A stretch of DNA of 64,000 nt from Macrocystis pyrifera (taxonomy: Eukaryota > Sar > Phaeophyceae > Laminariales > Laminariaceae). Positions 1 through 11,401 of this stretch are shown here, in pieces. Every line of letters starts with the position of its first letter. The first letter of the stretch is position 1. A model generated the notes under the pieces. That model searched no databases, was not told where the DNA came from, and saw only the letters and a program-made list of their open reading frames with translations. The stretch lies in the NCBI GenBank assembly GCA_031763025.1, contig JASSKH010000005.1, positions 6,911,966 through 6,975,965 of the forward strand. The letters run 5' to 3'. The translations under genes and the position numbers were made by a program.

Positions 1-143
1 AATGCAGAACGCTTGCTTCGAGTATATAGACCCGCCGACATCTGCATGGTCGCCGGGCCTCATGCCGCGGATCCTCTACTTCAATCGTTGACAAGACGGC
101 GGGAGTACCACTCTGTTAAGCGGTGAAAATCCGGCCGAAAACT

Positions 144-254
144 TCTACGGGGGGCCATAGTAAATAGGACCACATATTGTTAGTAAAAATAGCGAAATAT
201 ATAGTTTTTTTTCGTGTATTGTAGGTCCTACTCAATATGGTCCCCCGTAGTAGA
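144..254. mobile_element. MITE A copy 1
   Basis: Imperfect palindrome with CTACGGGGGGCCATAGT at the left and its complement ending in CCCCCGTAG at the right. It is inserted into a unit of the tandem array. Confidence 0.8.
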
Positions 255-508
255 AGTTGATGAGGCCCATATATTGTGCAATGGTTACCGCGCTTCCTGC
301 CACCGATTCTCCACCCCAAAGGCCGTGGGAGCGGTGGGAGTACCACTCCGGTGAACGGGATAATTCGAGCTGATTTCTAGATTTTTATACAACATGCACC
401 CGGAGGCCCACATATTGCGCGATGGTTACCGACCTCGACGCCTCTGATTTCCCACCCCAATCAATGATAAGGCACTGGGTGTACCACTCAGCTGAACGGT
501 AATTTTTC

Positions 509-617
509 TATTACGGGGGTCCATAGTTAACGGGACCAAATATTGTTAGTAAAAATACCTAAATATATAGGTTTTTATGTATGCCATAGGTCCTGTTAAC
601 TATAGACCCCCGTAATA
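509..617. mobile_element. MITE A copy 2 (near-consensus)
   Basis: Near-consensus member of family A. The terminal inverted repeat is TTACGGGGGTCCATAGT, flanked on both sides by TA. The middle reads GTTAGTAAAAATA then a TATATAGG core and CCATAGGTCCTGTTAAC. A short TA-flanked palindrome with no ORF is typical of a non-autonomous Tc1/mariner-type (Stowaway-like) element. No transposase of this family is in the window. Confidence 0.85.
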
Positions 618-1415
618 GCTGAATTCTAGACAATTGGTACAACAGCAGCACGCTGAGGGCCCGCACGTTGCGCTATGGTTACCGAGCTTCATGCCGTCGT
701 TCCTCCGCTTCAAACGTTTGGCGAGGCGGTGGGAGCGGTGGGAGCGCCACTCCGTTCATTGGTAGAATTCGAGAATTCTACATAGTGGATACCTTGGTAC
801 AGCAGTAAAGCTGAGGCCCGCGCATAGCGCAATGGTTGCTGAGCTGCATGCCGCCGCCGATTTTCTCCGCTTCAAGCGCTGGCGCGGCGGTGGGAGTATC
901 ACTCCGTCAAATCGCAAGACTCGAGTTGACTTCCAAAAACGGACACACCAGCAGCCCCTGAGGCCCACACATGACGCAATGGTTACCGTTACCGAGCTTC
1001 ACGCCGCGGAATCCCCACTCCAAGCGCTGGCAAGGCGGCGGGAGTACTACTCCACTGCACGGTAGAATTCTAACCGAACTCTAAAACTTGAACCAATACA
1101 AGGTAGTAGCCTGAGGTTCGAAAAAAAAGTGCGCAATGGTTACCAAGCTTCAAGGTCGCCGATTCTCCTCCTCAAACGTTGACAAGGCGGTGGGAGTACT
1201 AATCTGTTGAACGGAAGAAACTCGCAAAAACGGGTTACGAAAATTAGTCCCACCAGTGCAGCCTTCCCCCCGGGGCTCCGAGACCCCTCGCTTTTCAAGC
1301 GCGCAAGCCTTTCAGGCCGCGCGCGGGCCCAGCCATCGCATAGCCTCGCACTATGGTTGACCGAAAAAAAAGGTGCGTGGCATGCTCGAAACTTACCAAA
1401 CCTTCGAAAACCCAC

Positions 1416-1582
1416 CTGAAAGCTGTACCCGCCTTCCCCCCCCCCCCGGTCAATCCCGATTCCTTCCGCGTAGAACCCCCTGTCGACCGACAGCCGCCTC
1501 CCAGAACCCTCGGGGCAGTAGTACTCGGGGCCTCCGCAGGCGAAAGAAAAAGGGTATGTCGTGCCCGATGGGCAGAACCAAC
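1416..1582 (-). CDS. Exon of secreted Cys-rich (GCC2/GCC3-like) repeat protein
   Basis: Third visible exon of the minus-strand gene. After the acceptor TTACAG (1583-1588) the exon supplies two bases that complete the G codon left by the 3556-3791 exon, giving the reading PPG-WFCPSGTTYPFSFACGG followed by PEYYCPEGS. CP-G-Y-CP-GS spacing is characteristic of the ephrin-receptor/GCC2-GCC3-like Cys-rich repeats found in large extracellular proteins of stramenopiles. A donor GTGGGT follows the codon CAG, so the exon ends in phase 0 (167 nt). A run of 11 G near the 3' end may be miscounted. No later exon is recognised between here and the left edge. Confidence 0.65.
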
Positions 1583-1685
1583 CTGTAACCCCGCAGAAAA
1601 GGGCGCCCGCGCGGCAGGGGCACGGGGGCGCGAAGGCGTGCAACACAAGGCATAGTAAAGGCAGAGGGGGGGGGGGGGGGAGGGG

Positions 1686-2297
1686 TGTTCTCATTGTGGT
1701 GCATGGCCGTAGTCGTGTGACCATAGACCTTCGTATCCCTGCAATGCCGGGACGGAGCACTTCGGGTGTTTCACCGACCGGGCAGACATTGCTTGCATCA
1801 ATCGAGCGCGAAGCGCCGTGAGGTGTTCGGCGAGCCGCATGAAGGTTGAGCTGCATCCTACAATTACGGAGGACCATAGCAAATAGGACCTACGGTACAC
1901 ACAAAAGATTATATATTTACCTATGTTTACTAACAATATTTTGTTCTATTTACTATGGTCCCCCGTTGTAAGAACCGATTTATTTTGAGGAGGATTTTCT
2001 GGCATAAGGATGACAACGTCAATAAATTGATTTGTTTTTCTGCTGTGGCCACTTCCAGAGACAGCAACGGGTTTGCTATGTGGCTGCCTCGTGGGTGCCC
2101 TACCGTGTGTACACACTACGTGATGCGATCATCCCCCTTGTGCGGAGTTAAGGTTCTCCATCGCCAGCCGTCGTGACTGCAAAAAAAAACAAAAAAAAAC
2201 GGTACCCTGGTTGTCTAGCCCACGCAGCGAGAGGCGTGCATTACAGCGTTGTCGCCAACCGATGCCAACCCAACCTATCATAAACCAGGTATATATA
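1686..2297 (-). mobile_element. Retroposon-like family B, near full length, with nested MITE
   Basis: On the plus strand it starts after an 18-G tract with a TGTTCTCAT variant of GTACTCGAT. It then carries GCATGGCCGTAGTCGT, the GCCGGGACGGAGCA core, the TTCACCGACC box and CACTTCCAGAGACAGCAA, and ends near ACGCCAACCCAACC-like sequence before the 125-G tract. It is interrupted at 1860-1970 by a MITE. I assign the minus strand because truncated copies always keep this poly-G-proximal end, as expected for a 3' end in a 5'-truncated retroposon. No ORF is convincing. Confidence 0.6.
1860..1970. mobile_element. MITE A copy 3, inside a B element
   Basis: It splits the B element between GCTGCATCCTA and AAGAACCG. 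Left end AATTACGGAGGACCATAG, right end CTATGGTCCCCCGTTGTA. Other B copies read straight through this point. Confidence 0.8.
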
Positions 2298-2423
<126 letters not shown>

Positions 2424-2589
2424 GGGAGGGAGGAGCACGGGAAGGGGTTGAAATATACTCTGAACTGAATGAACGCAACCGGTTCCTCGGCACCCAACGC
2501 AAAAGAAGGATGGAATAACGAGAATGCCCTAGAGAGAAAGCACGCTTGGGCGAGCGTTTTTGTGCCCTCTTTATGGCAATCAATACGCT

Positions 2590-2890
2590 GTACCATAACG
2601 CTCGACGCGAGTCGACGAGGGAAGGAAGAACTGGCTGAAGTTTTTCTCGCGAGAAACATGAAGGCGCGAACCGCAGTTGGCAGGGGGGAGGAGAGCCTGC
2701 TATGCTATGTGACCCCTGGATCTGAGTTACGACTAACACGGGGGACCGTAGTAAATAGGACCTACGGTACACACAAAAAACTATATATTTACCTATTTTA
2801 CAAGCAATATTTGGTCCTATTTACTATGGTCCTATGTAATAGGAAGGAGAGGAAAAAAAAAACGGCGAAGATAATGAATGGGGGGAGGGG
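2590..2890 (+). repeat. Repeat F, copy 1 (with MITE insertion)
   Basis: Shares GCGAGTCGACGAGG, TTCTCGCG, GAACCG, GAGCCTGCT, ATGAGTTAC and GGAGAGGAAA in the same order with 21140-21390, at diverged identity. A MITE A copy (2735-2841) lies between the ATGAGTTAC and GGAGAGGAAA blocks. Function unknown. Confidence 0.5.
2735..2841. mobile_element. MITE A copy 4, inside repeat F
   Basis: Left TAACACGGGGGACCGTAGT, right CTATGGTCCTATGTAATA. TA flanks are preserved. Confidence 0.8.
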
Positions 2891-3555
2891 ACATATCATA
2901 CTCGTATGTACCAACTGGCGTGCTTGAAAATCAAGGGCAAGTACAACTGTAGGAGGATGGGGGAATGTCCCGTGGAGAACCGCCCCCCTCCCCCCCCCCC
3001 CTTCTAAAAGAAGAGGGCCGGCCGTTGGCCTATCGGTGTTACAGAAGCGGTGTTGCAGAAGCGCCTGTCGATCTGCGATGAGCTTTCGAAGGTTTTTCCG
3101 AGCCTCGAATGCTCAATACTGGCGGTTGTGCATTATTTCCGAGAGCTTCCTGTTTTCCATTCTTCGTCGTACAAACAGGAACTATTTATGAAGACGAGTA
3201 GGTACACATTTTGTTCTCGATCCCCAAGACGCTGGCCTCTTGTCTTGTGTCCACGGATTCGGCAACAAGCCAGTGCTGCCAGACAGGCATGACCAGCATA
3301 CGCGCATCATAGACATGTATTGTTCTCGTGGTCGGATCACGCTACGGGCCCGGCAGGCGAGACAGGGGCATGGGCACGATACACACACACGAATACAGGA
3401 CGCCACAGAACACCACCACCCTTTCTTTCTAAAAGATAGGGAGCAGGGACGAGGCGGGCCTTAAAAAAAAAAAAAAAAAAAACGAGCACAAATACGGGGC
3501 GACAACATGGCGCAAGAGCAGACGTCTACGAAACACGGCGGCAGTACTTTCTTGC

Positions 3556-3791
3556 CTGGCGGGCAGGGACCAGAGCATGCCGCGTCCTTCAACCCTCTGT
3601 CTTCGCCGTACGTGCCGGGCGGGCAAAACACCGCCATCCCTTGCTCACAGTACCGCCCTTTCGGACATATTGCCTCAGCTGTTCTTCCGGATGGCGACGC
3701 CCCCCCCAGCGTGTAGTTACCGGCAGATACGATGCTGGACGCGGCGGATCCAGCGGGGCAATACACGGTGCTGTTCCCGCACGGAGTGGGG
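3556..3791 (-). CDS. Exon of secreted Cys-rich (GCC2/GCC3-like) repeat protein
   Basis: The acceptor CGCCAG (3792-3797) is followed by one base that completes the Ser codon split by the upstream exon, giving CPEGSS-S-PTPCGNSTVYCPAGS. The 236-nt exon then reads AGNYTLGG, EAICPKGRYCEQGMAVFCPPG, YGEDRGLKDAACSGPCPPG: at least two Cys-rich repeats of the CPAG(S/T)-x-GYY-x-CPxGxYC type. The end matches a GC donor (CAG|GCAAGA) and leaves phase 1, which fits the next exon exactly. The nearest GT alternative, AAA|GTACTG, breaks that phase. Confidence 0.72.
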
Positions 3792-3842
3792 CTGGCGTTG
3801 CGGGTGAAGGGGATGGCGAGAGCGGAAAGGGGGGGGGGGGGG

Positions 3843-3958
3843 TGTACACGATAAGAGACATATACACGATCTCATGCATGGCCGTAATCGTATGACCATA
3901 GACCCTTGCATCCCTAAAATGCCGGGACGAGGCATGTCGGGTTTTCACCGACCAGGCA
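3843..3958 (-). mobile_element. B element, strongly truncated
   Basis: About 116 bp of the poly-G-proximal end of family B between two G tracts. It breaks off at CCGACCAGGCAG and is followed by a LINE fragment. Confidence 0.65.
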
Positions 3959-3964
3959 GGGGGG

Positions 3965-4066
3965 GGGGTCTTCATCTGTTGCTTGCCATAGTCATCTGGC
4001 CATGGACCACGAATCCCTTTCGAGACGGAGCACCGTTCCTACTCATACTAGAGACATCTCCAACAG
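3965..4066 (-). mobile_element. 3' end fragment of the poly-C-flanked LINE
   Basis: Reverse complement of the last ~100 bp of the LINE copies that end at 45491 and 49752. It decodes on the minus strand to VSxRxRNGAPSRKG and ends in GCAAGCAACAGATGA. It shows the constant-3'-end, 5'-truncated pattern of a LINE insertion. Confidence 0.75.
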
Positions 4067-4180
4067 TTGTGTTTGGAATATGTAAGTGCTGGTTAGGGGC
4101 TTGATCAACCCCGAAGGATGTTATCGGTGGGAGGCCGTATCGAGCCCAAAGGTACTTCTTTTGTTCGAAATATTGAGCTT

Positions 4181-4228
4181 AAACCACTGAGTTACTTATT
4201 CAGCGCTGACTGAGCAGCTCAGTGGTTT
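4181..4228. repeat. Short hairpin
   Basis: AAACCACTGAG at 4181-4191 is matched perfectly by CTCAGTGGTTT at 4218-4228, with a 26-nt loop. Role unknown. Confidence 0.6.
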
Positions 4229-4832
4229 CACCTTTATAACCGAACAAGGTGGCCGGAGGGGGCATGACGGAGCAGGGACGGGGCTTAAGAGCCCCGGCTA
4301 ACAACAAAGACTGTTAGTGTTAGCCCTCTGGGTATAATCCGTACTACAGTCAGTAGTACTTGTACAGTAGGTTTCGGCCGAAAAAAATTCGGGGGTGTGT
4401 ACTATTTTCTTCGCAGTTTTCTTTCAGTGTCGGTCGGCGTCTACACACCGCGGAGAACAAGAAACACCTCGAGTCGATTACGTTCAGACACATTGGCAGT
4501 TGAGCAATGATTCCCACCCCAGTGCTGGACGGCGGGCCGGGAACGAGAACACGCCATCCGGAACGTGGCGGCGAGAAGGGGAGTACCATACCGTGCCGCA
4601 CAGTCAGGTCGAGACAGACAGTGATTCACGTGTGCGCCAATGTTGGGGCTCTGTGCCAACTCAGTGTTGAGATGGGCCCCAATCCGTTCACCGGTGGGCA
4701 AACACTACTGTATACCTGGTATATAATACATGGACGTTCGATACGACGACATCAGTTGTCCCATCTGGCTATTGTCGAATCAAACAAACGACACAATGAT
4801 AAATACCAGGTATTGTTTTTAACTCCTTTTAG

Positions 4833-4882
4833 AACCGCCCTTCCTTTTTGGGGTCAAATTACTTGGGGTTTAGACTCAGGTA
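4833..4882. repeat. Repeat D remnant
   Basis: Half of the D palindrome: CTCCTTTTAGAACCGC, then TTTGGGGTCAAATTACTTGG. Confidence 0.45.
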
Positions 4883-4914
4883 TAAGTTTCTGTGCAATGC
4901 AATACTAAAAAGCC

Positions 4915-5023
4915 TATTACGGGGGGGCATAGTAAATAGGACCAAATATTGTTGGTGAAAATAGGTAAATATGTAGGTTTTTATGCATACCATAGGTCCT
5001 ATCAACTGTGGTCCCCCGTAATA
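4915..5023. mobile_element. MITE A copy 5
   Basis: TATTACGGGGGGGCATAGTA to GTGGTCCCCCGTAATA. Complete. Confidence 0.85.
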
Positions 5024-5531
5024 GCAGCGCATATGTTAGGGACGACGAAGTGATGATAGACTAAGTGTACGAGGATCTAGCCTCTCCACAACACACAACT
5101 CGAAGCAACCTCCCCTCGCCCAAAAGTTCAACTGCCGAGCACCAACGGAGGAAAGTGATTTTTTTATTGTTATTTTTGCGATGACTCAGCAGTAAGACAA
5201 CGTCGACCGCGCATACCTGTTGCTATTCTTCTGTCAGACCAATACTTTATAAACCCTCTGGAATAATATCACGTAAAAGATGAGGGGTCGCGTTCCGAGA
5301 GATCAGACGCTACTGCTACATATTTGAGTAAGCAGCGCATTTAACACACACCATCTACATATCACATCATCACGTATGCATGCATCAGTGTTTAGACATG
5401 GCTACGAGTATGTGGGAAAGACATGCAGCACTCGAAGAGCATATCATCACACACACGCATCAAGCCATATGCAAGCATGATTCGTACTTTACATAGAAAG
5501 GGAGCAGCGTCGCGCGCATTCGGCAACCGAC

Positions 5532-5704
5532 CTAGAGCTCCCCTCCGGACAGAAGTATCCCGCGGGACAGGGGTCCGAGCACAGGAAATTCGATTCTGTC
5601 CAGGAAGAACCGAACCTGCCGCCGGGGCACGGAAACTTGACCCCGTTCGCGCAATAGTGGCCGCGTTCGCACGGCGAGGAAACTCCGCATAGTGCTAGCG
5701 GCCC
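5532..5704 (-). CDS. Exon of secreted Cys-rich (GCC2/GCC3-like) repeat protein
   Basis: First secure exon of the minus-strand gene. After the acceptor CATGCAG (phase 0) it reads GPLALCGVSSPCERGHYCAN, GVKFPCPGGRFGSS, SNFLCSDPCPAGYFCPEGSS. The motifs CERGHYC, PCPGGRFG and CPAGYFCPEGS are those of GCC2/GCC3-like repeats. The donor CTCTAG|GTCGGT leaves phase 2, completed by the first base of the 3556-3791 exon. The protein is probably extracellular; its ligand or role cannot be inferred. Confidence 0.75.
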
Positions 5705-5825
5705 CTGCATGATGAATGGGAGAATGGCAAAAAGTTAGACGAGCCGCCGTTTAATGCAGTATGCCAAAGAAAGCGCGCGTGTGCGGATCGCGACGGCCTT
5801 GACCCGCTTTTACGTGTCGACGACG

Positions 5826-5938
5826 TATTACGGGGGGGGGCATAGTAAATAGGACCAAATATTGTTAGTAAAAATAGGTAAATATATAGGTTTTAATGTA
5901 TGACATAGGTCCTGTTAACTATGGACCCCTGTTTAAAT
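5826..5938. mobile_element. MITE A copy 6
   Basis: TATTACGGGGGGGGGCATAG to CTATGGACCCCTGTTTAA, with a degraded right terminus. Lies in the putative first intron of the minus-strand gene. Confidence 0.8.
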
Positions 5939-6449
5939 AGGATGATGCATATCCGCGAGAGGAACACTCCGTACGAGTCGGTAATAACACGCATATCATA
6001 CATACATACATGATGATGGCAGGTTGGCCGATATTTCTCGACGCAGCGTAAAATGTCAGTCACTGCTACAGGTGGTGCTATTTGCGAGTACCGGCACGAA
6101 CATGTATGTATACGGTTCTACTGCTGTCTGTGTGATATCAAGATGATAAGGTACCATACATCATGCGATAGTCGTTCGTACATACTTTTTGCATGTTTGT
6201 CACAGAACCACGCATGACAATGATGGCGAGATGTTCCATTTCGGAATGTATGCTCAGCTGATGATTGAGCTTCTCGTCGCGCCCGTCAAGGTGTATACTC
6301 GTAGGCTATTCGTTCCTTTCCTTCACGATCATGCCGGAGAGTGCAGTCAGAGAGTGCAGTCAGAGTAGGTTACTCGAACGACTTGACTTGCGTGAAGACG
6401 TACGGGACACCAGTAGGAATAATCGTACTGCTATCGTATACGATTTTAC

Positions 6450-6558
6450 TATTACGGGGGTCCATATTTAACAGGACCAAATATTGTTAGTAAAAATACC
6501 AAAATATATAGGGTTTTATGCAAGCCATAGGTCCTGTTAACTATGGACCCCCGTAATA
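6450..6558. mobile_element. MITE A copy 7
   Basis: TATTACGGGGGTCCATATTT to ATGGACCCCCGTAATA. Complete. Confidence 0.85.
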
Positions 6559-6916
6559 GGAAGTATCATACTGCTGTCTAGACTCAAGATATTTCTCCAG
6601 CAGCAGCAGGAAGAAATGCCACGCACGCGCGCATTCCCGATCATCCAGACACGCGATGTTACTATTAAATACGTGTGTTTGAAACAGCTGTAGCAGTGGT
6701 GGGCAAAGCACACAGCAGTAAGTAGTAGCAGTGTAGCGAACAACCGTTGAACAAACTTGGGCGCGGGAGCTCGACGGAGATACTGATGTATGATGTATGA
6801 TACATGGTATATTGTATCTGGAATGTATACAAGCGTGGTGAACAACTCGGTAACAACTGCTAGAATACTACTATTAATACTACTGTTGTAGTGTGCTGCT
6901 GCTGCTTCTCCTATAC

Positions 6917-6973
6917 ACACAGCAGTACGAAAAACAACAACGACAGCAACACAGCTCTCGACTCACGAAGCAT
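6917..6973 (-). CDS. Candidate signal-peptide exon of the Cys-rich gene
   Basis: From an ATG at 6973-6971 the minus strand reads MLRESRAVLLSLLFFVLLC, a basic start and a leucine-rich hydrophobic core as in a eukaryotic signal peptide. A GTATAG donor follows in phase 0, matching the phase-0 acceptor of the 5532-5704 exon, so the joined product would pass directly from signal peptide to Cys-rich domain. Evidence is phase and composition only, and GTATAG is a weak donor. An upstream in-frame ATG at 7207 would give a longer, Ser-rich N-terminus. Confidence 0.4.
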
Positions 6974-8108
6974 TTCGCTCCAACTGCTTCTGCTGCGGTA
7001 GCGGCTGCTGCTGTTAATACTACTACTGCTGCTGTTGTTGTGGCTGTCCAGCGTGCCAGGCACAGTTGAAGTGTCCATGTCAGTACTCGCAGCCACAGGA
7101 TCTTTGGTCTCGCTCGAGACGACGACGACGGAAAAAGCCCCGCTGCTGCTGCAGAGCTCCTCCGCATCGTGTTCCTTCGCGCTGTTCGTGCAGACAGAGC
7201 AAATCAAATAACGAATTAATTAATTCGCGGCTTCTCGACGTCGTGGGTAAGTATTATACCTGGTAAATATTAATATTAATAGTTGTATTTACAGATGGAT
7301 TGGGTACGACACCTCTTTTTTAGCTTCAAGTAGCTGTATGTACCATTAATTAGTCGGGTCAGCCGCTGCTTCTGGAGCAGAGTCTGCCTGCCAGTCGAGA
7401 AGAGAGAAAGAAGAAGAAGAAGAAGAAAGAAGGGCAACAAAAAAGGCAAAAGCGCGGGCGACGAGGCGAAGAAACGAGAATAGAACTCACTCTGTGCCGG
7501 CGGGAAACGCTGAACGCAGAAAGAACGACGGGAAGAAAGTTCGTACGAGTAGGTCGTCGGATTTCGACTCACATGATCGTGCGCTTCCGCTCTCACTGAA
7601 CTTACACATACATATATACATACTCGCACGCGGTACGCGGTATTAAAGTAGACGCGGCAGGTCAGGACGCGGCGTAAATATTTTACTGGAGACTACGAGC
7701 TGGTGGAGGATTCGAGGATTTTGGATATTAGGGGCGGCCCACGGTTTCATGTCCAATCTTAAAGATCCATATGTCATTTTCCTAATGGTTGGGGGAAGGA
7801 AGTTCGAACGGATTTGTTTTTTTGTGTGCTGTGGCGCGTTTTCGTTGTTTTTTTATGTGTGTGTGTTTTTTAGTTTGAACGAACGAAACACAACCCGTGT
7901 GTGTCTCTACTTTTTTATAACCACGCATCCTTCCCTTCCCAGCCACGGACCAGGCTCCTCTTTGCCAAACAACTTGCTGTGTGCACTTTTCGACTTGCCG
8001 AGACACCCACAGCACGGGCGTCGTTGTTGCTGCTGTTGTTGAGTTCAGGGGCTGGCCTACTCTTTTGCCCACCGCCCCGCGCCCCCTGCCCTCTGCGGCT
8101 GTTGCTCC
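6974..8108. promoter_or_regulatory. Divergent intergenic region
   Basis: Lies between the putative start of the minus-strand Cys-rich gene and the plus-strand transcription-factor gene. It contains CTG/CAG-rich microsatellite-like stretches but no mobile element that I recognise and no clear TATA box. It could hold both promoters. Confidence 0.4.
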
Positions 8109-8552
8109 ATGCAGCAGAGCTCCTCTGCTGCTCCCACGGCGCCGCCTCCTGCTGCTGCTTCTGCTGCTGCTGATGGGGATGCAGGAAGACCAGCAGGTTC
8201 TTCTGCATGCATTCTGTCGGCATCGAAGAAGAGCAGCGGCAGCCGCGACATAGTTGTAGTAGCAGCAGCCGCGGGGGGCGTAGTAGTAGATAGAATGAAG
8301 AAGCAGGGCGAGGAGGAGGTGACGCAGCAGCCACAGCAGCAGCAGCAGCAGCAGAAGCAACAAAAGCAGCTACTGCAGCCGGCGCAGCAGCAGCAGCCAC
8401 AGCAGCAGCAGCTATTGCAGCAGCAGCAGCTGAAGAGGGAGGAGGGAGAGAGCGTTGCAGCTGCAGCCGAGACGGGAGGTTTGGTTGGCGAGGACGCGGA
8501 GGGAATTAAGCTGCGCTCGGCTTGCGACAACTGCTCATTGAAGAAGATCAAG
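8109..8552 (+). CDS. Zn2Cys6 transcription factor, exon 1
   Basis: 148 codons from ATG at 8109. The N-terminus is Ala/Ser/Pro rich, residues ~75-115 are Gln-rich (CAG repeats), then REEGESVAAAAETGG, and the exon closes with RSACDNCSLKKIK. That is the first half of a fungal-type Zn2Cys6 binuclear cluster: Cys-X2-Cys followed by basic residues. A consensus donor (AAG|GTGAGT) follows in phase 0. Exon 2 opens in phase 0 with the third cysteine, giving C-X2-C-X6-C-X5-C-X2-C-X6-C, the canonical spacing of six Zn-binding cysteines. The domain binds DNA, so the product should be a nuclear sequence-specific regulator. Gln-rich tracts are common in activation regions. Zn2Cys6 factors are known outside fungi in stramenopiles. 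Confidence 0.85.
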
Positions 8553-10609
8553 GTGAGTTCACTATTTAGCGTGTGCGCACAGGAGCAGCAACAGGACCAG
8601 CAGCAGGACCAGCAGCAGCAGCAGTAGCGGACGAAAATAATAAATGTGATACCTGGTACCAGTGAACCAAGAGTAGAGTAAAACTCAAAGTCTTGTTGGA
8701 AAACCAACCTCTCTATTTTCGAGTGTTTTGCCTACTCAAGAACATAGCACAACATACTCACACAGCAGTGCTGCTTTTGCTGTATTGCTGTACTGATCAA
8801 GTAGAGAGTCATCGACATCTGGCGTCTGGGGTATTATAGCACAGCAACCCTGCTGCCGCTGCTGTAGCTTTGATGCACGTGCGAGCTCGAAGCAAAGGCT
8901 CTGCCAAAAGCTATACAAGAAGGCCCATCCCCATCCCAATTTTTCTTGCGTGAAAGCCTTCCACTCCGCTGGTGCATGTGACAGCGGCACCTGCTCCCAG
9001 CAGCTCCCAGCAGTAAACAGAAGTAGTCCAGTTAGTTGGCGACAGAGAGACACAGAAGAGGGTGAGGCGAGGCCAAACTACAGCAGTCCATAGACAGGTA
9101 CCAGGTATCATTTTAATATTTTGGATAGTCAAGGGAGGCAAGAGAGGCAATCAAGCATAGCTGCGGCGGCGGCGGTGGCGGTGGCGGCGGCGGTGGCGGT
9201 GGCGGCGGCACGAGCAGCGTTGGCGGCGATGCGAGTTTTTATTTTGCGTTCACTCTTCATTCTGTCTACCGTAGTTTCCGTTGTACCTACGTGATGAGTC
9301 CGCACAAACAAGAAAAGCAAATTGGAAAACGAAAACCAAAACCCCCGAAACACCCGAGAACACCCAAAAACGTATGATATTCATATCATAACAAAATACA
9401 AAAAAACCAAAAAAAATGCGAACACAGAACACCACAACACAGCAAACTAGAACGCGTTTTGGCAGACCACACTCACTCCAAGTAAGAAAATATTCGTAGT
9501 GAGTAAATGCCAGGCTAGACCTGGTATGGGCCGGGCAGCCGGTCACAGCCAAGCAGGCGTATAGGTTCTTGTAGAGGGTGAAAAAGTAACCATTATCACT
9601 AAGCTATCACATCATCACACACACACATTGCTGTTGTAGAGCAGACGTCGTACTGGTATTGCCATACACCTTCTCTACTCAATATCGTATTGAGTGTGAT
9701 ACTGCCTGGTACTACTGACTAATTTTACTAATTTAATAAGTACACCATGCATGTGTATCTTACCCGTTACACTACTCTCTTCTCGTACTTCCCCTATTGA
9801 TGGCCGACGTTATAATTTCCGTTGTGAGTGATTGAATATCAAACGGTGACTATATACCCGACCACAGGGGTGGTATCTTCCTTCTCACGTACGTACGTAC
9901 GTACGTACTTCATTTTAGCCCCCCCCCCCCCCTCGCCCCCCTTCCCCCCCTCATTCATTGTCTTCGAGAAGAAAAAACACACCCGAAAAAAAACCAAAAC
10001 CAAAACCAAAAACCAAACCCTCAAAGCCCGGCCCTCCCGCTCGTAAACCAAGGCTGGCTCTTCAATTATTGAATTATTCCCACTCGTCGCCTCTGAGCGT
10101 GGTTCGACCCGTTGGGCTGTGGGATCATGCCGCCAGCGGTGTTTGCTGTCTGCTGCTGCTGTGTGCTGTGAGTTTCGCAGCCGCCCATGATTCTGTACTC
10201 GACTGATATATACAGTAGTACGTGCCCCACCTGAAGGCAAGGCAGAGAGAGCAGGGTGCGTCTCGTCTTCTTGTTCGCCATATAGTTGCACTGACTGTTT
10301 TTTATCGAAAACATGACATTATTGATGTTTTTAATCGGATGACGTTATCAACATATTCTTCAGTACCTGGTATGTAATTATTATACCCAGAGAGTGCTCG
10401 TAACGGCGTTTTCTCACGTGTTCCTTCGTGTTGTGTCTCCAAAGCCAGTAACTGCAGTGCTGCCAGTTTGGTCGTAAATAAGCGACATTTAGATGGCCAC
10501 AAATGGTCCGATTGCACCTTATATTTATGAGCAGATTGTTACCTAGTCGTCCTGTACCTCTCTCTCACTCGTACTCTTTGGTTTTCGGACAGCAGTGTAC
10601 GTGTACGTA

Positions 10610-10694
10610 ATGTGTGTGTGTGGGTTCTTCACATTAAACCGTTCTTGTACCCGTCGACATCCAGCAAGCCCAGTCAGTGTCCGTGCTGATTCTT
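10610..10694 (+). repeat. Repeat E, partial
   Basis: A (TG)n tract leads into TTCTTCACATTAAACCGTTC, a CGTCGACATCCAGCAAGCC block and GTCCGTGCTGATTCTT. It breaks off after ~85 bp. Confidence 0.65.
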
Positions 10695-11401
10695 AGTATG
10701 ACATCTTGATACCTCTGGTGTGATATCATGTAGTTCTCACATTAACTCATCGCCACGTATCGACTCCTGTTGCAACGCATCTTTGTCCGTGTCCTTGCTG
10801 GCTTGCTGGCGTTCCGAGTATTGAACTTATCGGCGCGGTGTTTTCTTCAAAAACGTCAAGCTGTACACATCTGCCTGCTGGGTCCGTGTTTGAGAGTAAT
10901 GTTTCAGCTGCTGCAGCTGTTGGTTGTTTTTATGTAATCGTTGTTGTTGTGCTGTTATGCGTTGTGTCGTTTGTGTTGTTGTTTGTGTCGTTGCTGTTGG
11001 AAGAGTTGTTGTAGTTGCTGTTGCCATTGTAGTAATCAGATGTGGTTGTTCTCACGTTCACAGAAGTATGCATGAAGAAGTATGTACGTATATACATGTG
11101 CGGTGTGCGGACGTACGGGTATGCGTCGTACCTGGTACGTTATGTTTGTGTATTATTATTTTTTTTTTCAACCCTTTACCTGGTACGAATTTTGAGTCGT
11201 GAGATATCAAAAGGGCCCACAACCATATTCCAGAACCGCAAAAAAAAAAACAGCCCGTTTTTTAGGCGCAGCTGCTGTGTCGCTGCTGCTGCTGCTGCTG
11301 CTGTTGCTGCTGTTTGTCGATGCACTCTCTGCGCCCTACTGACACTGCCTGCGACTGTATCACGATATACCTGGGGTGGGTGACTTCCGCTGTGCAAGAC
11401 C

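Larger units (their letters stand above)
40..1215. repeat. Degenerate tandem repeat array, ~140-160 bp unit
   Basis: About seven diverged units recur near 45, 273, 413, 668, 827, 973 and 1132. Each has a core like GCGCAATGGTTACCGAGCTT, then a C-rich stretch, then GGCGGTGGGAGTACCACTCC and ACGGTAGAATTC. Spacing is 140-160 bp once two MITE A insertions (144-254 and 509-617) are discounted. I see no coding capacity. The array lies downstream of the last visible exon of the minus-strand gene and is probably intronic. Confidence 0.7.

Noticed and set aside
7276..7629. Minus-strand 117-codon ORF with a Leu-rich stretch as the first exon of the Cys-rich gene
   Set aside because: The hydrophobic stretch is internal and derives from a GAA/AAG purine run; no phase-compatible donor was found.
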